DNA of 64,000 nucleotides from Chitinophaga caseinilytica (GTDB lineage: Bacteria > Bacteroidota > Bacteroidia > Chitinophagales > Chitinophagaceae), in NCBI RefSeq assembly GCF_038396765.1, contig NZ_CP150096.1, forward strand, positions 2,463,001 through 2,527,000, read 5' to 3'. Shown here in pieces: positions 17,936 to 28,900 of the stretch. Under the pieces are notes generated by a model. The model had not been told where the DNA came from, ran no database searches, and saw only the letters and a program-made list of their open reading frames with translations. Within the stretch, counting starts at the first letter, position 1, and the number at the start of each line of letters is the position of its first letter. Both the position numbers and the translations under genes were made by a program.

Positions 17936-17973
17936 GTTTATCCAATATTTTGTTGGTCAGTAAGGTTGTCTAA

Positions 17974-19200
17974 TTAAGACCAGGCCGCGGCGGTTTCGTC
18001 GACCAGGTGCTCCAGTCCATAAAACCCCGCCAGCTTGCGGATCACCCCTTCCACGATGGCATCCGGGCAGGAAGCGCCGCTCGTCAGCAGGAGCGTGACT
18101 TTCTCTTTCGAAGGCAGGAAACCGGTGCTGCGGAGCTCCTCGTGGCGATGGAAATCGTAATGCAGCAGTTCGTTTTGCGAGATGAGTTTTTCTTCGGAAG
18201 AAATGAAGAACGTAGGCAGCTGCGCTTCGCACAGCTCCACGAGGTGCGAAGTGTTCGAGCTGTTGTACCCGCCTACCACGATGGCAAGGTCTGCCGGCTC
18301 GTTGAGCATGCCGGTAACGGCGGTCTGGTTATCGTTGGTAGCGTAGCAAAGCGTGTCGCGCGTGTCGGCGAAACGCTCGGCGATGCGCTCGTCGGGCAAC
18401 TGGTAATGTTCCTGGATGGCCTGGCGCACGTAATCGGCGATGGCCTGCGTTTCGGAAGCCAGCATGGTGGTCTGGTTCACCACGCCCACGCGCTGGAGAT
18501 GTTGGGTAACGTCGAACCCTTCGCTGTATTGGCCTTTGAACTCTTCGTAGAAGTTTTCCGCCGGAATTTCTTCCCGGATGTAAGCGGCGAGGCGATGCGT
18601 CTGCGCCATGTCTTTCACCACTACCGTTGGCGTATGCGAGCGGCTGTGGGAGAACGTGGCCCGGGTTTCCTCATGCTTCGGCTTGCCGTGAACGATCACC
18701 GTGTAGGCTTTCTGGCCGATCTGCTCGGCCTTGTTCCACACACGTTCCACGAAGGGGCAGGTAGTGTTGTATTTCAGGGGCGCGATACCGAGGGATTCCA
18801 GCCGCGATTCGATCTCCAGCGTGGTGCCGAAAGCGGGGATGATCACGATATCGTCAGACTGTAAAGATTCCCAGGGAATGAGCTGCTTGCCGGAAGTGTC
18901 CATGAGAAATTGGACCCCGCGCAGCAGCAGGTCGCTGTTGACCTGGGGGTTGTGGATCATTTCGCTCAGCAGGAATATCCGCTTCCCTTCATTTTCGTCC
19001 ACCGTCCGGAAGGCGATCTCGATGGCATTTTCTACGCCGTAACAAAACCCGAAATGCCGGGCCAGCAAAATCGTAAGCGGCCCAAATTCCAGCCGGGTAG
19101 GCGTAAAGTCTTTCTTCATGCGGTCGTCCTGTTTCCGTTGCTGTTTGATGGCAGAAATCAGCGGACTGCGGTATATGATCGGTACGTTGAATGTTTTCAT
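17974..19200 (-). CDS. ispH: 4-hydroxy-3-methylbut-2-enyl diphosphate reductase
   Basis: A 408-residue iron-sulfur enzyme, last step of the MEP pathway, giving isopentenyl and dimethylallyl diphosphate. The three cluster-binding cysteines are in ARHFGFCYGVENAI (Cys53), NTTCPFVERV and TSGASCPDAIVEG. The protein is longer than the about 315-residue enterobacterial form, as is usual in Bacteroidota. Start is the ATG giving MKTFNVPIIYRSPL; the open frame continues 41 codons upstream into arginine-rich, non-conserved sequence. Confidence 0.95.
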   Translation of the reverse strand: MKTFNVPIIYRSPLISAIKQQRKQDDRMKKDFTPTRLEFGPLTILLARHFGFCYGVENAIEIAFRTVDENEGKRIFLLSEMIHNPQVNSDLLLRGVQFLMDTSGKQLIPWESLQSDDIVIIPAFGTTLEIESRLESLGIAPLKYNTTCPFVERVWNKAEQIGQKAYTVIVHGKPKHEETRATFSHSRSHTPTVVVKDMAQTHRLAAYIREEIPAENFYEEFKGQYSEGFDVTQHLQRVGVVNQTTMLASETQAIADYVRQAIQEHYQLPDERIAERFADTRDTLCYATNDNQTAVTGMLNEPADLAIVVGGYNSSNTSHLVELCEAQLPTFFISSEEKLISQNELLHYDFHRHEELRSTGFLPSKEKVTLLLTSGASCPDAIVEGVIRKLAGFYGLEHLVDETAAAWS

Positions 19201-19214
19201 GGCTTGACGATAGG

Positions 19215-19222
19215 CAAAGATA
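19215..19222 (-). promoter_or_regulatory. -7 element for ispH
   Basis: TATCTTTG on the minus strand, 14 bases before the ATG. No good -33 element at the expected distance, and the leader would be very short. Confidence 0.4.
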
Positions 19223-19387
19223 GGCATTTCGCCGCTGGATTTCCGATCATGACCTGACGGTCGACAGACAATTCCCGCCGGGCCGCCGCCGTTTTTCTCC
19301 CTTCGCCGTCTTTTATCGGCCAATACTATGATCCGGCGAACGGGGGGCGTATATTGTAACCACTTTTTATTGTTACTGAATATTTGT

Positions 19388-20677
19388 ATGATGATAAACT
19401 TTCACAGCCTCCTGGCCTTACCGCTGGCAGGCCTCCTGCACCTGCACGCAGCTGCCGGCCCCGCGCCGGTAGCCGATACTTCGGAAGTGACGCTTTCCGG
19501 CAGCGGTTATCTTTATCCCGCCGGTAACCGCGAAGCCGGCCGCATCGGGCGCAGCGGGCTCACGGGTTGGAAAAGCGCCGACGCATATGTCAAAACATTT
19601 TTCGTGGCGGATAAAACGGGGGAATTGAACATCGCGCTGAAGATGGAAGCCGCCCATCCCGTAAAACTCAACATCAGCTTCGGCGGAAAAACGAAAACGG
19701 TGGACTGCGCGCCAACATCCGGCGTCGCCATCATCCCCGCCGCCACTTTCCGGGTCACGAAAACCGGCTACCAGGAAGTGACCATCGCCGCGGCCGGCAA
19801 ATCCGCCGCCCACCTGCCCGCCATCCGCTCGCTCCTCCTTTCCGGCGAAGCCGCCTCTGCCATCCGCGCCAATAACAGCCAGTACCGCGGCGCTCCGGCC
19901 ACGCACCTCGCGTACCCGGTGCCGAAAGACACGCTCGTGGAATGGTTCTACAACGAAATTTCCGTGCCCGAAAACGCCCAGCCCCTTTATGCTTATTATA
20001 TGGTCAACGGCTGGAATGGCGGCTACTTCGGCATCCAGATCAATTCGCCCACCGAGCGCCGTGTGCTGTTCTCGGTCTGGAGCGCGTTCCATACAGACGA
20101 TCCCAAACAGATCCCGGAAGCTTACCGCGTGAAACTCCTGAAAAAAGGCGCCGGTGTGGTCATCAACGATTTCGGGAACGAAGGGTCTGGCGGACAAAGC
20201 TTCTGGCGCTTCCCCTGGAAAGCCGAAACCACGTATAAACTCCTGTTGCACGCCAAGCCCTCGGGCGACAATACCACCTATTCCGCCTGGTTCTTCGACC
20301 CGGCCACGGATAAATGGAAGTTCATGGCCACCTGGGACAAGCCCAAATCCGGCGGCAAATACCTCAGTGGTTTATATTCCTTCGTGGAAAACTTCGGCGC
20401 CAACGGCAACGATCTTTTCAGGGCACGGTACGGCAACCAATGGGTGCGCACGGCCGCCGGCAACTGGCTGGAGCTGACGCAATCGCGCTTTTCCACCACG
20501 GCCGATCCCGAAAAGCACCCGCGCTTCGACATCGGCGCCGGCCTCGAAAACGGCTGGTTCTACATGTTCTCCGGCGGTTTCCGCGAACTGGGTACCACCC
20601 GCAAGGGCGACGTGCTCACGCGGCCGGCTACGGGCCGCGCGCCGCAGATCGACCTGGAGCGGTTGCCCACAGAATAA
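19388..20677 (+). CDS. Secreted DUF3472 (with DUF5077-like) protein
   Basis: A 429-residue protein starting MMINFHSLLALPLAGLLHLHAAAG, a signal peptide. The N-terminal part (about 30-170) fits the DUF5077 carbohydrate-binding-like module (SADAYVKTFFVADKTGELN). The C-terminal part (about 180-420) matches DUF3472 (EISVPENAQPLYAYYMVNGW, YFGIQINSPTERRVLFSVW, GNEGSGGQSFWRFPW). Proteins of this arrangement are exported and often lie near glycan-use genes, but no catalytic residues are assigned and none can be named here. It stands alone, divergent from ispH. Confidence 0.8.
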   Translation: MMINFHSLLALPLAGLLHLHAAAGPAPVADTSEVTLSGSGYLYPAGNREAGRIGRSGLTGWKSADAYVKTFFVADKTGELNIALKMEAAHPVKLNISFGGKTKTVDCAPTSGVAIIPAATFRVTKTGYQEVTIAAAGKSAAHLPAIRSLLLSGEAASAIRANNSQYRGAPATHLAYPVPKDTLVEWFYNEISVPENAQPLYAYYMVNGWNGGYFGIQINSPTERRVLFSVWSAFHTDDPKQIPEAYRVKLLKKGAGVVINDFGNEGSGGQSFWRFPWKAETTYKLLLHAKPSGDNTTYSAWFFDPATDKWKFMATWDKPKSGGKYLSGLYSFVENFGANGNDLFRARYGNQWVRTAAGNWLELTQSRFSTTADPEKHPRFDIGAGLENGWFYMFSGGFRELGTTRKGDVLTRPATGRAPQIDLERLPTE

Positions 20678-20717
20678 GTTTTGGATTTTACGTTTACTGA
20701 TAAATGATCTGAACAAG

Positions 20718-20743
20718 GGTCCCGGTTCTCCGGGGCCTTTTTT
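20718..20743 (+). terminator. Intrinsic terminator of the DUF3472 gene
   Basis: Stem GGTCCCGG / CCGGGGCC (one G-T pair), 4-base loop, then six T. Its T-run abuts the end of the convergent kinase gene. Confidence 0.7.
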
Positions 20744-22433
20744 ATTTCACGCAGCGCCCCAGTGCTTCCTGTAGCATCCCGAAGCTGATGGGCTTCTGGA
20801 GGAAAGCGGTGGCGCCCGCTTCCATGAGGAGCTGGCGGGTAGATTGATAGGCGTCTGCCGTAGCCATGATCACCGGGATGTGCTTGAGGCTGGCTTCCTC
20901 GCGGACTTTCACCAGCACTTCTTTCCCGTCCATCACCGGCATATGGTAATCGAGGATGATGACGTCCGGGCTCGTATGTTCCGCCTGGCGGTAGGCTTCT
21001 TCGCCATTCACGGCCATCGACACGCGGCAGCCCATCCGGCGGAGGAATTGCGCGAGCAGCAGGTTGTTCATGTCGTTGTCGTCTGCGATGAGCACATGCA
21101 GGTTGAGCGGCGCGCCGTTGCTGCCGGCGTCGGGAACGAGATTGGGGCTGGGGCCGGGTTCTGCAGGAATGAGCGGGAGCGAAACGATGAAAGTGGTACG
21201 TTCGCCCGGTTGATTTTCCACGTCGATCCGGCCGCCCATGGAAAGGGTTTTGGCGCGGGTGATGAAAAGCCCGAGCCCGGTGCCTTCCACCGCCAGGTTG
21301 CCTTCGGTGACGAATGGTTCGAAAACGTGTTCGATCCGGTCGTCCGGAATGCCGCGCCCCGCGTTGCTGACGCGGATTTCCCAGCGGTTGTCGGCCGTTC
21401 CCCGTACAAACACCGTCACGATGCTGTTGCGGTCGGCGAACTGGATGGCGTGGGAGAGGAGATTGCTGGTGATGACGTGCAGTTTGGCCGGGTCGGCGGA
21501 TATGAACGGCGGCATGTTTTCCATGTCGAAATCCAGCGAAACGCTGCTGTACTGCGCCACAACGCCGTGTAGTTCCACGATTTGGGAAAAGAAGGATCGC
21601 GGCGCTATGGGAACGGCTTTCAGCTCGTCGTGCCGCCCGGATTCCTTCCTGGCCAGTTGCAAAACGTTGCCGAGAATATTATCGGCGTTGTTGCCGGCCG
21701 CGAGGAGGTGATCGGTTAACGCGGAGATGCGGCGTGCGTCGGGTTTGTAAGTCAGTTCCCTTTTGATGAGCTGCCCTGCGAGCATTACGGCGTTGAGCGG
21801 TGTGCGGAGCTCGTGGGTGACCTGGTAGAGGAATATCCGGCGGAAATCGCTGCTGCGCACGTAATGCCGGCCGGTGAGCACGATCAGCAACAGCATGCCG
21901 GCCATGGAGCACCAGCGGAAGAAGAAGGCGGTTTGCCCGTCGAGATAAATGAATTGTCCGACATGGAAGTAATGCCCGGCTTCGAGGGCCACCAGTACGG
22001 TGAGCGCGGTGAGGAGGCAGAACCTGCGGATGCGGGATTTGTTGAAGATGAGGAAAGTGACGGCGATGAGGAACACGACCATGAGCTGCAGCAGGAGCAC
22101 GTCTCCCAGGGCGAGACCGAAGTACAGAACGGCGGCGCACTGGTTGAGGAAGGTGACGAGGGCGGCGGTGGTGTGTTTGTTGAGGTAATTTAAATAAAGG
22201 GCTGAGGCGGCGATGATGCATTCCGCGAGCGCAGGAAATACGATATAGGGGTTGCCGGTCAGCAAATAAAAGATCGGGCCGATGACCAGTACCAGCGTAC
22301 TAAGTGCGATGCTGAGACTGTTGACGAGGACTACGCTCTGGATCGCGGATTCCTCATGAAGCCCTTTGGTCCCCGTTTTGATGACGGAAGTAATCTTTTT
22401 GCCGGCCCAACGGACAATGGAGTGGACGGACAT
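20742..22433 (-). CDS. Hybrid sensor histidine kinase with C-terminal receiver
   Basis: A 563-residue membrane protein. Residues 30-190 hold about six hydrophobic helices with no periplasmic domain, suggesting sensing within the membrane. The dimerisation helix has phospho-His in VTHELRTPLNA (His207), followed by HATPase motifs (ITSNLLSHAIQFA, GRGIPDD, GTGLGLFIT), where the usual N-box Asn is within SNLLSHA. A receiver domain follows (about 445-563) with phospho-acceptor Asp495 in VIILDYHMP. No DNA-binding domain and no adjacent regulator, so output partners lie elsewhere. Stands alone. Confidence 0.9.
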   Translation of the reverse strand: MSVHSIVRWAGKKITSVIKTGTKGLHEESAIQSVVLVNSLSIALSTLVLVIGPIFYLLTGNPYIVFPALAECIIAASALYLNYLNKHTTAALVTFLNQCAAVLYFGLALGDVLLLQLMVVFLIAVTFLIFNKSRIRRFCLLTALTVLVALEAGHYFHVGQFIYLDGQTAFFFRWCSMAGMLLLIVLTGRHYVRSSDFRRIFLYQVTHELRTPLNAVMLAGQLIKRELTYKPDARRISALTDHLLAAGNNADNILGNVLQLARKESGRHDELKAVPIAPRSFFSQIVELHGVVAQYSSVSLDFDMENMPPFISADPAKLHVITSNLLSHAIQFADRNSIVTVFVRGTADNRWEIRVSNAGRGIPDDRIEHVFEPFVTEGNLAVEGTGLGLFITRAKTLSMGGRIDVENQPGERTTFIVSLPLIPAEPGPSPNLVPDAGSNGAPLNLHVLIADDNDMNNLLLAQFLRRMGCRVSMAVNGEEAYRQAEHTSPDVIILDYHMPVMDGKEVLVKVREEASLKHIPVIMATADAYQSTRQLLMEAGATAFLQKPISFGMLQEALGRCVK

Positions 22434-22514
22434 GGGACGCGGGATTTTACATACCCAATGTACGTATCTCCACGGATCGGCCGGTTAACCGGATGTTAAG
22501 GGCATTGTTAACGT

Positions 22515-23411
22515 TTACTTTTCGTTGCTGTATTGGCGGAGCCACTGTTTTTCTTCGGAAGTGAGGCTGTTGTAGCCTTTTTCGGAGATCTTATCGAGCA
22601 GCTGGTCGAGCTTGGAGGCGTGGGAGGCGTCTGTCGCATTGCGGACCACGCGGAGTGGGGATTTTTTGGGTTTGAAGGTGCGGGTGGTGGTTTTGTTCCC
22701 GGTGAAGAGGCCGTTAATGCCATCGAAGAGCCGCATGAGCGGGGTGCAAAGGTCGGTGCCGGTGGATTTGAGGATGCGGACGTACCCGAACCCGAAGAGC
22801 GCGCCGCCGAAGTGGGCGAGGATGCCGCCCGCGTTGCCGTCGGGGATGGAGATCAGGTTGAGGACGAGCACGGCTATGGCGAGCCATTTCAGCCGGACAT
22901 GCGCCACGAGGATGCTGATCTCCAGGTTGGGCATGAGGGTGGCGCTGGCGATGAGGAAGGCCATGGAAGCGGCGGAAGCACCGAGGAGGGAGCCGCCGAG
23001 GTAGGGTGTGGCGGGGAGGAGGTAATAGAACAGGATGTACAGCCCGGCGCCGAAGAGCCCTGCCATAAGGTACAGTGGCAGCACACGGCGGTTCCCCAGT
23101 TCGGCACGGAAGAAATTGCCGAACCAGAAGAAAGTCAGCATGTTAAAGAGGATATGCAGTACCTGGACGTGGAAGAACATGTAGGTTATGAGGCCCCAGG
23201 GCTTATAAAGAAGGACGTTGTCTACATGCAGTACGAGATTATCTACCAGGAATGCCCAGGCTTCTGCCGCGAAAGGGAGGCGCAGGGTGCCGAGGAGCCG
23301 CAGGATGCCCACTATCAGGAACACGGCTATGTTAATGATCATCAGATGGTTAACCGTATTGTCCTGCCTGAGCCAGTATTTAATGTCCGCTTTGAATGTA
23401 GTTCCGTTCAT
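22515..23411 (-). CDS. Rhomboid-family intramembrane serine protease
   Basis: A 298-residue protein with at least six membrane helices. Catalytic elements: serine in GGSLLGASAASMAF (Ser146) and histidine in GILAHFGGALFGF (His200), plus the HVQVLHILFNMLTFFWFG helix (about 81-98) that holds the conserved HxxxN-like segment. The serine motif reads GASAA where GxSGA is usual. The cytoplasmic tail (about 215-298) is basic and then helical (LDQLLDKISEKGYNSLTSEEKQWL), a tail often seen in Bacteroidota rhomboids. Substrate unknown. Confidence 0.88.
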   Translation of the reverse strand: MNGTTFKADIKYWLRQDNTVNHLMIINIAVFLIVGILRLLGTLRLPFAAEAWAFLVDNLVLHVDNVLLYKPWGLITYMFFHVQVLHILFNMLTFFWFGNFFRAELGNRRVLPLYLMAGLFGAGLYILFYYLLPATPYLGGSLLGASAASMAFLIASATLMPNLEISILVAHVRLKWLAIAVLVLNLISIPDGNAGGILAHFGGALFGFGYVRILKSTGTDLCTPLMRLFDGINGLFTGNKTTTRTFKPKKSPLRVVRNATDASHASKLDQLLDKISEKGYNSLTSEEKQWLRQYSNEK

Positions 23412-23544
23412 ACCGGAAAATTAAGGAAAAAAATGCTCGCCGGCCTTTCCCACGGCCAATTTTCCAATTTCGCGCAGAAAACGGATAATCGGGATGGAAA
23501 TACATAAATGCTTCATTATCAGTAACACTTTTTGCCAAATAAAG

Positions 23545-23575
23545 TTGTCTCCGAGGTAGATTTGTCGTATCTTTG
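23545..23575 (+). promoter_or_regulatory. Promoter for rpsA
   Basis: TTG (23545-23547), exactly 20 bases, then TATCTTTG (23568-23575), a perfect consensus match as expected for a highly expressed ribosomal gene. Transcription would begin about 15 bases before the TTG start. Confidence 0.7.
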
Positions 23576-23595
23576 CCCCCTTAAAACTTTATATT

Positions 23596-25494
23596 TTGGA
23601 AGAAAACAACATTATTAACGAACAAAACGCTGAACAACAGGCTCCTGTGGCTACGGCTGCGGCAGAAACAGCGACAAAAAATGCTCCTGTTGTAGAGACC
23701 GCTCACGATGATTTCGACTGGAGCGTAGACAAACGTAACGTAACTTCCTATTCCGCTGAAGAAAAAGCGAAATACGACGCTACTTACGACAGTACCTTCA
23801 AAGTGTTCGACGAGAACAGCCTCCTGATGGGTACTATCGTTGGTCTGACGAAGACCGACGTGGTGATCAACATCGGCTTCAAATCCGACGGCCTGATCTC
23901 CTTCAACGAATTCCGCGACCTGCCCGGCCTCAAAATCGGCGACGAAGTGGAAGTACTGGTAGTTGAGAAAGAAGACCGCGACGGCAACCTGCACCTGAGC
24001 CGCAAACAGGCTCGTATGCAACGTGCATGGGAACGCATCGTGGAAGTTTACAAAACCGGCGAAGTGGTTACCGGTACCGTTACCAGCAAAACCAAAGGCG
24101 GCCTGATCGTGGACGTTTACGGTATGGAAACGTTCCTGCCTGGTTCTCAGATCGACGTGAAACCCGTTACCGATTACGACCAGTTCGTGGGCAAAACCAT
24201 GGAATTCAAGGTGGTAAAAGTGAACGAGGCTATCCGCAACGCAGTAGTATCTCACAAAGCGCTCATCGAATCCGATATCGAGCAGCAGCGTGTGGATATC
24301 ATCAGCAAACTGGAGAAAGGCCAGGTGCTGGAAGGTACCATCAAGAATATCACCGACTTCGGTGCGTTCATCGACCTGGGCGGTCTGGACGGCTTGCTGT
24401 ATATCACCGATATCAGCTGGGGCCGTATCAGCCATCCGAGCGAAGTGCTGCAGATGGACCAGAAGATCAACGTGGTTGTTCTCGACTTCGACGACGAGAA
24501 GAAACGTATCTCCCTGGGTTACAAACAACTGACCCCCCATCCTTGGGATACCCTGCCCGCTACCATCTCCGAAGGAGCGAAAGTAAAAGGCAAGGTAGTG
24601 AACATCGAAGATTACGGCGCGTTCCTGGAAATCCTCCCCGGTGTGGAAGGCCTGGTGCACGTATCCGAGATCTCCTGGGCGTCTACCCCCATCAACGCGA
24701 AAGAATTCTTCAAATTGGGCGAAGAATACGAAGCAGTGGTGGTTACCCTCAGCAAAGACGAGCGTAAAATGTCGCTGTCTATCAAACAACTGACCGAAGA
24801 TCCCTGGTCTACCATCGAAACCAAATTCCCGCTCGACAGCCGTCACAAAGGCATCGTGAAAAACATCACTCCCTACGGCGTGTTCGTTGAACTGGAAACC
24901 GGCATCGGCGGTATGATCCACATCTCTGACCTCAGCTGGATCAAACGCTTCAACCACCCCTCCGAGTACACGAAAGTGGGCAGCGAGATCGAAGTAGTGA
25001 TCCTTGGTATCGACAAAGACAACCGCAAGCTCTCCCTCGGTCACAAACAGATCGAAGAAGATCCCTGGAACACCTTCGAAACTATCTTCCCCATCGGTTC
25101 CATCCATGAAGGTACCGTTGTGAAGAAAGACGACAAAGGCGCTACCGTGCAGCTGCAATACGGCCTGGAAGCTTACGCTCCCGCCCGTCACCTGCGCACC
25201 GAAGATGAAAAACCGATCGCTGTTGAAGACGTGAAAGAATTCCAGATCATCGAATTCGATCGCAACGAAAAACGCATCCTGGTTTCTCATACCAAGGTTT
25301 GGGAACAAGCGAAAGCCGACGAAAAAGATGCTGTCATCAAAGAAAAACGTGCTGACGCTGAGAAAACCCGCAAGACTGTGAAAAACATCCAGTCTAAGGT
25401 AGAAAAAGCCACCCTGGGCGACCTGGGCGCGCTGGCCGAACTCAGAGAAAAACTGAAACAATCCGAAGGCGGCGAAGAAAAGAAAGCCGAGTAG
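23596..25494 (+). CDS. rpsA: 30S ribosomal protein S1
   Basis: A 632-residue RNA-binding protein that helps load mRNA on the ribosome; especially relevant in Bacteroidota, which rarely use Shine-Dalgarno pairing. The first about 50 residues are an acidic, low-complexity extension (many A/E/Q/T), then successive S1 (OB-fold) repeats are visible, for example GLTKTDVVINIGFKSDGLIS, KNITDFGAFIDLGGLDGLLY, VNIEDYGAFLEILPGVEGLV and KNITPYGVFVELETGIGGMI, about six in all, and a charged Lys/Glu C-terminus. Start is TTG (MEENN); no ATG is available before the first repeat. Confidence 0.96.
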   Translation: MEENNIINEQNAEQQAPVATAAAETATKNAPVVETAHDDFDWSVDKRNVTSYSAEEKAKYDATYDSTFKVFDENSLLMGTIVGLTKTDVVINIGFKSDGLISFNEFRDLPGLKIGDEVEVLVVEKEDRDGNLHLSRKQARMQRAWERIVEVYKTGEVVTGTVTSKTKGGLIVDVYGMETFLPGSQIDVKPVTDYDQFVGKTMEFKVVKVNEAIRNAVVSHKALIESDIEQQRVDIISKLEKGQVLEGTIKNITDFGAFIDLGGLDGLLYITDISWGRISHPSEVLQMDQKINVVVLDFDDEKKRISLGYKQLTPHPWDTLPATISEGAKVKGKVVNIEDYGAFLEILPGVEGLVHVSEISWASTPINAKEFFKLGEEYEAVVVTLSKDERKMSLSIKQLTEDPWSTIETKFPLDSRHKGIVKNITPYGVFVELETGIGGMIHISDLSWIKRFNHPSEYTKVGSEIEVVILGIDKDNRKLSLGHKQIEEDPWNTFETIFPIGSIHEGTVVKKDDKGATVQLQYGLEAYAPARHLRTEDEKPIAVEDVKEFQIIEFDRNEKRILVSHTKVWEQAKADEKDAVIKEKRADAEKTRKTVKNIQSKVEKATLGDLGALAELREKLKQSEGGEEKKAE

Positions 25495-25520
25495 TAGTAT
25501 TGTTTTCGTAAAATAAAAGA

Positions 25521-25553
25521 TCCCTTCCCGGTCAAACGGGGAGGGATTTTTTT
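25521..25553 (+). terminator. Intrinsic terminator of rpsA
   Basis: Stem TCCCTTCCCG (25521-25530) with CGGGGAGGGA (25537-25546), then seven T. Confidence 0.8.
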
Positions 25554-25905
25554 ATGCGCACATCTTTCGATCCGACTTTGCGGGAACAGGCACACTGCGC
25601 TGGATTCGCTACAAGTGGAAGCCCTGGTTGTAAGCCCGTTTCCAATTTGGAATTGGGTTTTGACACATCTTTGAACCATCCTTTTGACGGAAAATATGCC
25701 CCGGAATTCCCCTGAAGTGGTATTTATTTCACGATTACCTTATTGCACAAATCAAGGGCCGTCAATTTTGAAATCGGCTGAAACCCTTTGCTATCAGGCA
25801 GTATAGCCTATCTATATCTACTATAACCAAAATTTATTAGGTTTTTCTTAACACATCTTTTACCTTCGCACCCTATATAGTCTATAAAAATAATAGGGTA
25901 AAACC
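25554..25905 (+). other. Noncoding region upstream of susC-like gene
   Basis: No gene is seen. The only promoter-like element near the start is TACCTTCG (25861-25868), one mismatch from TAnnTTTG, without a good -33 element; this may mean an alternative sigma factor or an activator. The self-complementary CCAATTTGGAATTGG (25642-25656) is the only notable repeat. Confidence 0.3.
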
Positions 25906-28900
25906 ATGTCACATTTGTACAAGCTTACCTTGCTTATGCTGCTAACTAGCCTGACTACTTTCGCACAAAGCAGGAAGATCACCGGAAAAGTCAGCTCCGG
26001 CGATGGCCAGCCGCTCCCCGGCGTTACCGTTTTCATCGCGGGCACTTCCACGGGAACGATTTCCTCGGCCGACGGGTCCTGGAGCCTCTCCATTCCCGAT
26101 ACCGCAACAGCCGTTTCCTTCCGCCTCATCGGCATGGAAACCCTCGTACTGCCCATTAACGGTCAAACGGAAATCAACGCCGTATTGCATTCGTCAGACA
26201 AGCAACTGCAGGAAGTAGTGGTAACGGCACTCGGCATCTCACGCGCCAAAAAAGCACTCGGGTACTCCGTTCAGGAAGTGAAAAGCGCGGAACTGCAAAC
26301 CCGCCCCACCAACGCCATCGGCGCCCTTTCCGGTAAAGTGGCCGGCCTGCAGGTAATATCCGTAGGCGGCAACATGGGCGGCTCCAACCGTGTGCTTCTT
26401 CGCGGCATCAACTCCATCTCCGGCAACAACCAGCCCCTGTTCGTGATAGACGGTATCACCATCGATAACGCCGACATGAACACCCGCAGCACCGCACAGG
26501 GCTCCGCCGGTAAAGACGTGGGCAACACCATACAAGACCTGAACCCGGACGACATCGAGTCGGTCAACGTGCTGAAAGGCCCCGCCGCTGCGGCGCTCTA
26601 CGGCACCCGCGCCGCCAACGGCGTAATCGTCATCACCACCAAAAAAGGGCGCGAAGGCAAAGGGCTCGATGTTACTATCAACTCCGGCCTCGAACTGGAA
26701 AGGGTTGTCCGCCTCCCCGAACGCCAGCATCTCTACGGCGGCGGTAAAGCCAACACTTTCCAGACCGCCACCATCAACGGCAAAACCTATAACCTCGTGG
26801 ATTATGGCATGGACGAAAGCTGGGGCCCCAAACTCGACGGCACCCCCGTTCTCCACTGGTATAACCTCGACCCGGAATTTTCCGCCGATTACCTCAATCC
26901 CCAACCTTGGGTGTATCCCAAACATGACGCTACCGACTTCTTCCGCACCGGCATCGCCACCACCAATAACGTGGCCGTGAGCGGCGGGAACGACAAGCAG
27001 ACCTTCCGTCTGTCGTACACCAACAAGATCGTTCGCGGTACCGCACCTAATTCGAAATTGCACCGCAACACCCTGAATTTCTCCGGCTCCAACCGGTTCG
27101 GGAAATTCCTCGCCACAGGGAACTTCAATTACGTGAAGAACCAAAGCACCGGCAGGCCCTGGACCGGCGCCACCAACCGCGGCATCATGCTCGAAGCCTT
27201 CCAGTGGGGGCAGGTGCAGGTGGACTACGATAAACTCCGCGACTACAAACGCGCCGACGGTACGCCCCGCGCATGGAACCGCAACAGCTGGGAAAACACC
27301 GCCGCCGGGCGCGCCACCAAATATATCGACAACCCCTTCTGGTCGGCCTATGAAAGCTATCTCGAAGAAAACCGCGATCGCTTCTACGGAAACGTGGGCC
27401 TGAACTACGAAGTCAACAACTGGCTGCAACTCAGCTCCAAAATCAATGCGGACCTTTACGGATACGATTACCAGGACCGCATCGCCGTGTATTCCCGCTC
27501 GCAAAGCAACTACATCGAATACAACAATAAATTCAGCGAATTCAACTACGAATTCCTCGCCAACGCGAAGAAAAGCTGGAACGAATTCTCGCTCAGCGCG
27601 TTCGCCGGTGGTAATATCATGAACCAGAAACGGACGGTTTCCAATGCCGCCACGCAAGGCGGGCTCATCATCCCCCTGTATTACAACCTCAAAAACGCGA
27701 ACAGCGTGCTCAACGAAAGCAACCGCTATCACAAAAGCATCTATTCGCTGTTCGGAAGCGTGTCGCTGGGGTATAAAAATATCCTGTTCCTCGATGGTAC
27801 CATCCGGAACGACTGGAGCTCAACACTGCCGCTCGATAAGAATTCCTTCGCGTACCCTTCCGTTTCCTCCAGCTTTATCGTGAGCGAACTGAACGGTCTG
27901 AAGAACACCTCCTGGCTCGATCTGCTGAAGGTTCGCCTGAGCTGGGCGCAAGTGGGCAACGATACCGATCCGTATCAATTGCAGCAGGTGTATGAAGCGG
28001 TGCAGTCGTTCAACGGCAACCCGGGCTACAAACTCCCCGCCGTTTTGGCGAACAGTCGCCTGAAACCGGAGATCACTTCCTCGCTGGAAGCGGGCGTGAG
28101 CTTCAGGATCCTCAAAAACAGGCTGGGCCTCGACGTGACGGCATATACCAACGACAGTCGCAACCAGATCATCAATATCCCCACATCCACCGCTTTCGGC
28201 TACGACAGTAAGTTCATCAACGCCGGCAAGATCAATAACAAAGGGCTGGAAGTGACGCTGACAGGCGTTCCGGTTTCCACGAAGGATTTCAACTGGGACG
28301 TGAGCCTCAACTGGTCTGCCAACCGCAATAAAGTAGTGCAACTGACCGAAGGCGTGACCCGCTTCCCCATCAACGATGCCAACAGCCTCATCGCGCTGGT
28401 AGCGCAGGAAGGCGAATCGTTCGGGCAGCTGCGCGGATATGATTTCGTGTATGATGCGCAGGGCAACAAAGTGATCGGTGATAACGGATCGTACCTGCGC
28501 ACGGAACAGATGCGGCCCCTCGGCAGCGTGCTCCCCAATTGGCAATTCGGTATCGGACAGCACTTTACCTACAAACGTTTCGATGCCGGTTTCCTGGTGG
28601 ACGGGCGCGTGGGCGGCAAGGTGTTTTCGCAAACCTATAGCGTGGGCATGCAGACGGGCGTGCTGAAAGCGACCGCCGAAAACGGTATCCGTGAAAACGG
28701 CCTGGTGCTCGACGGCGTGAATGGAACAGTGGTGTTCAATGCAGACGGCAGCTATTCCGTTTCCAACACCAAACCCAACACCACCCGCATTTCCGCACAA
28801 ACCTGGGGATTGGGCTTTTCCAACGGGCCTACCACACAAAGCATCTTCGACGCTACTTACGTGAAGCTCCGCGAGATCACGGCCGGTTATACCATTCCGT

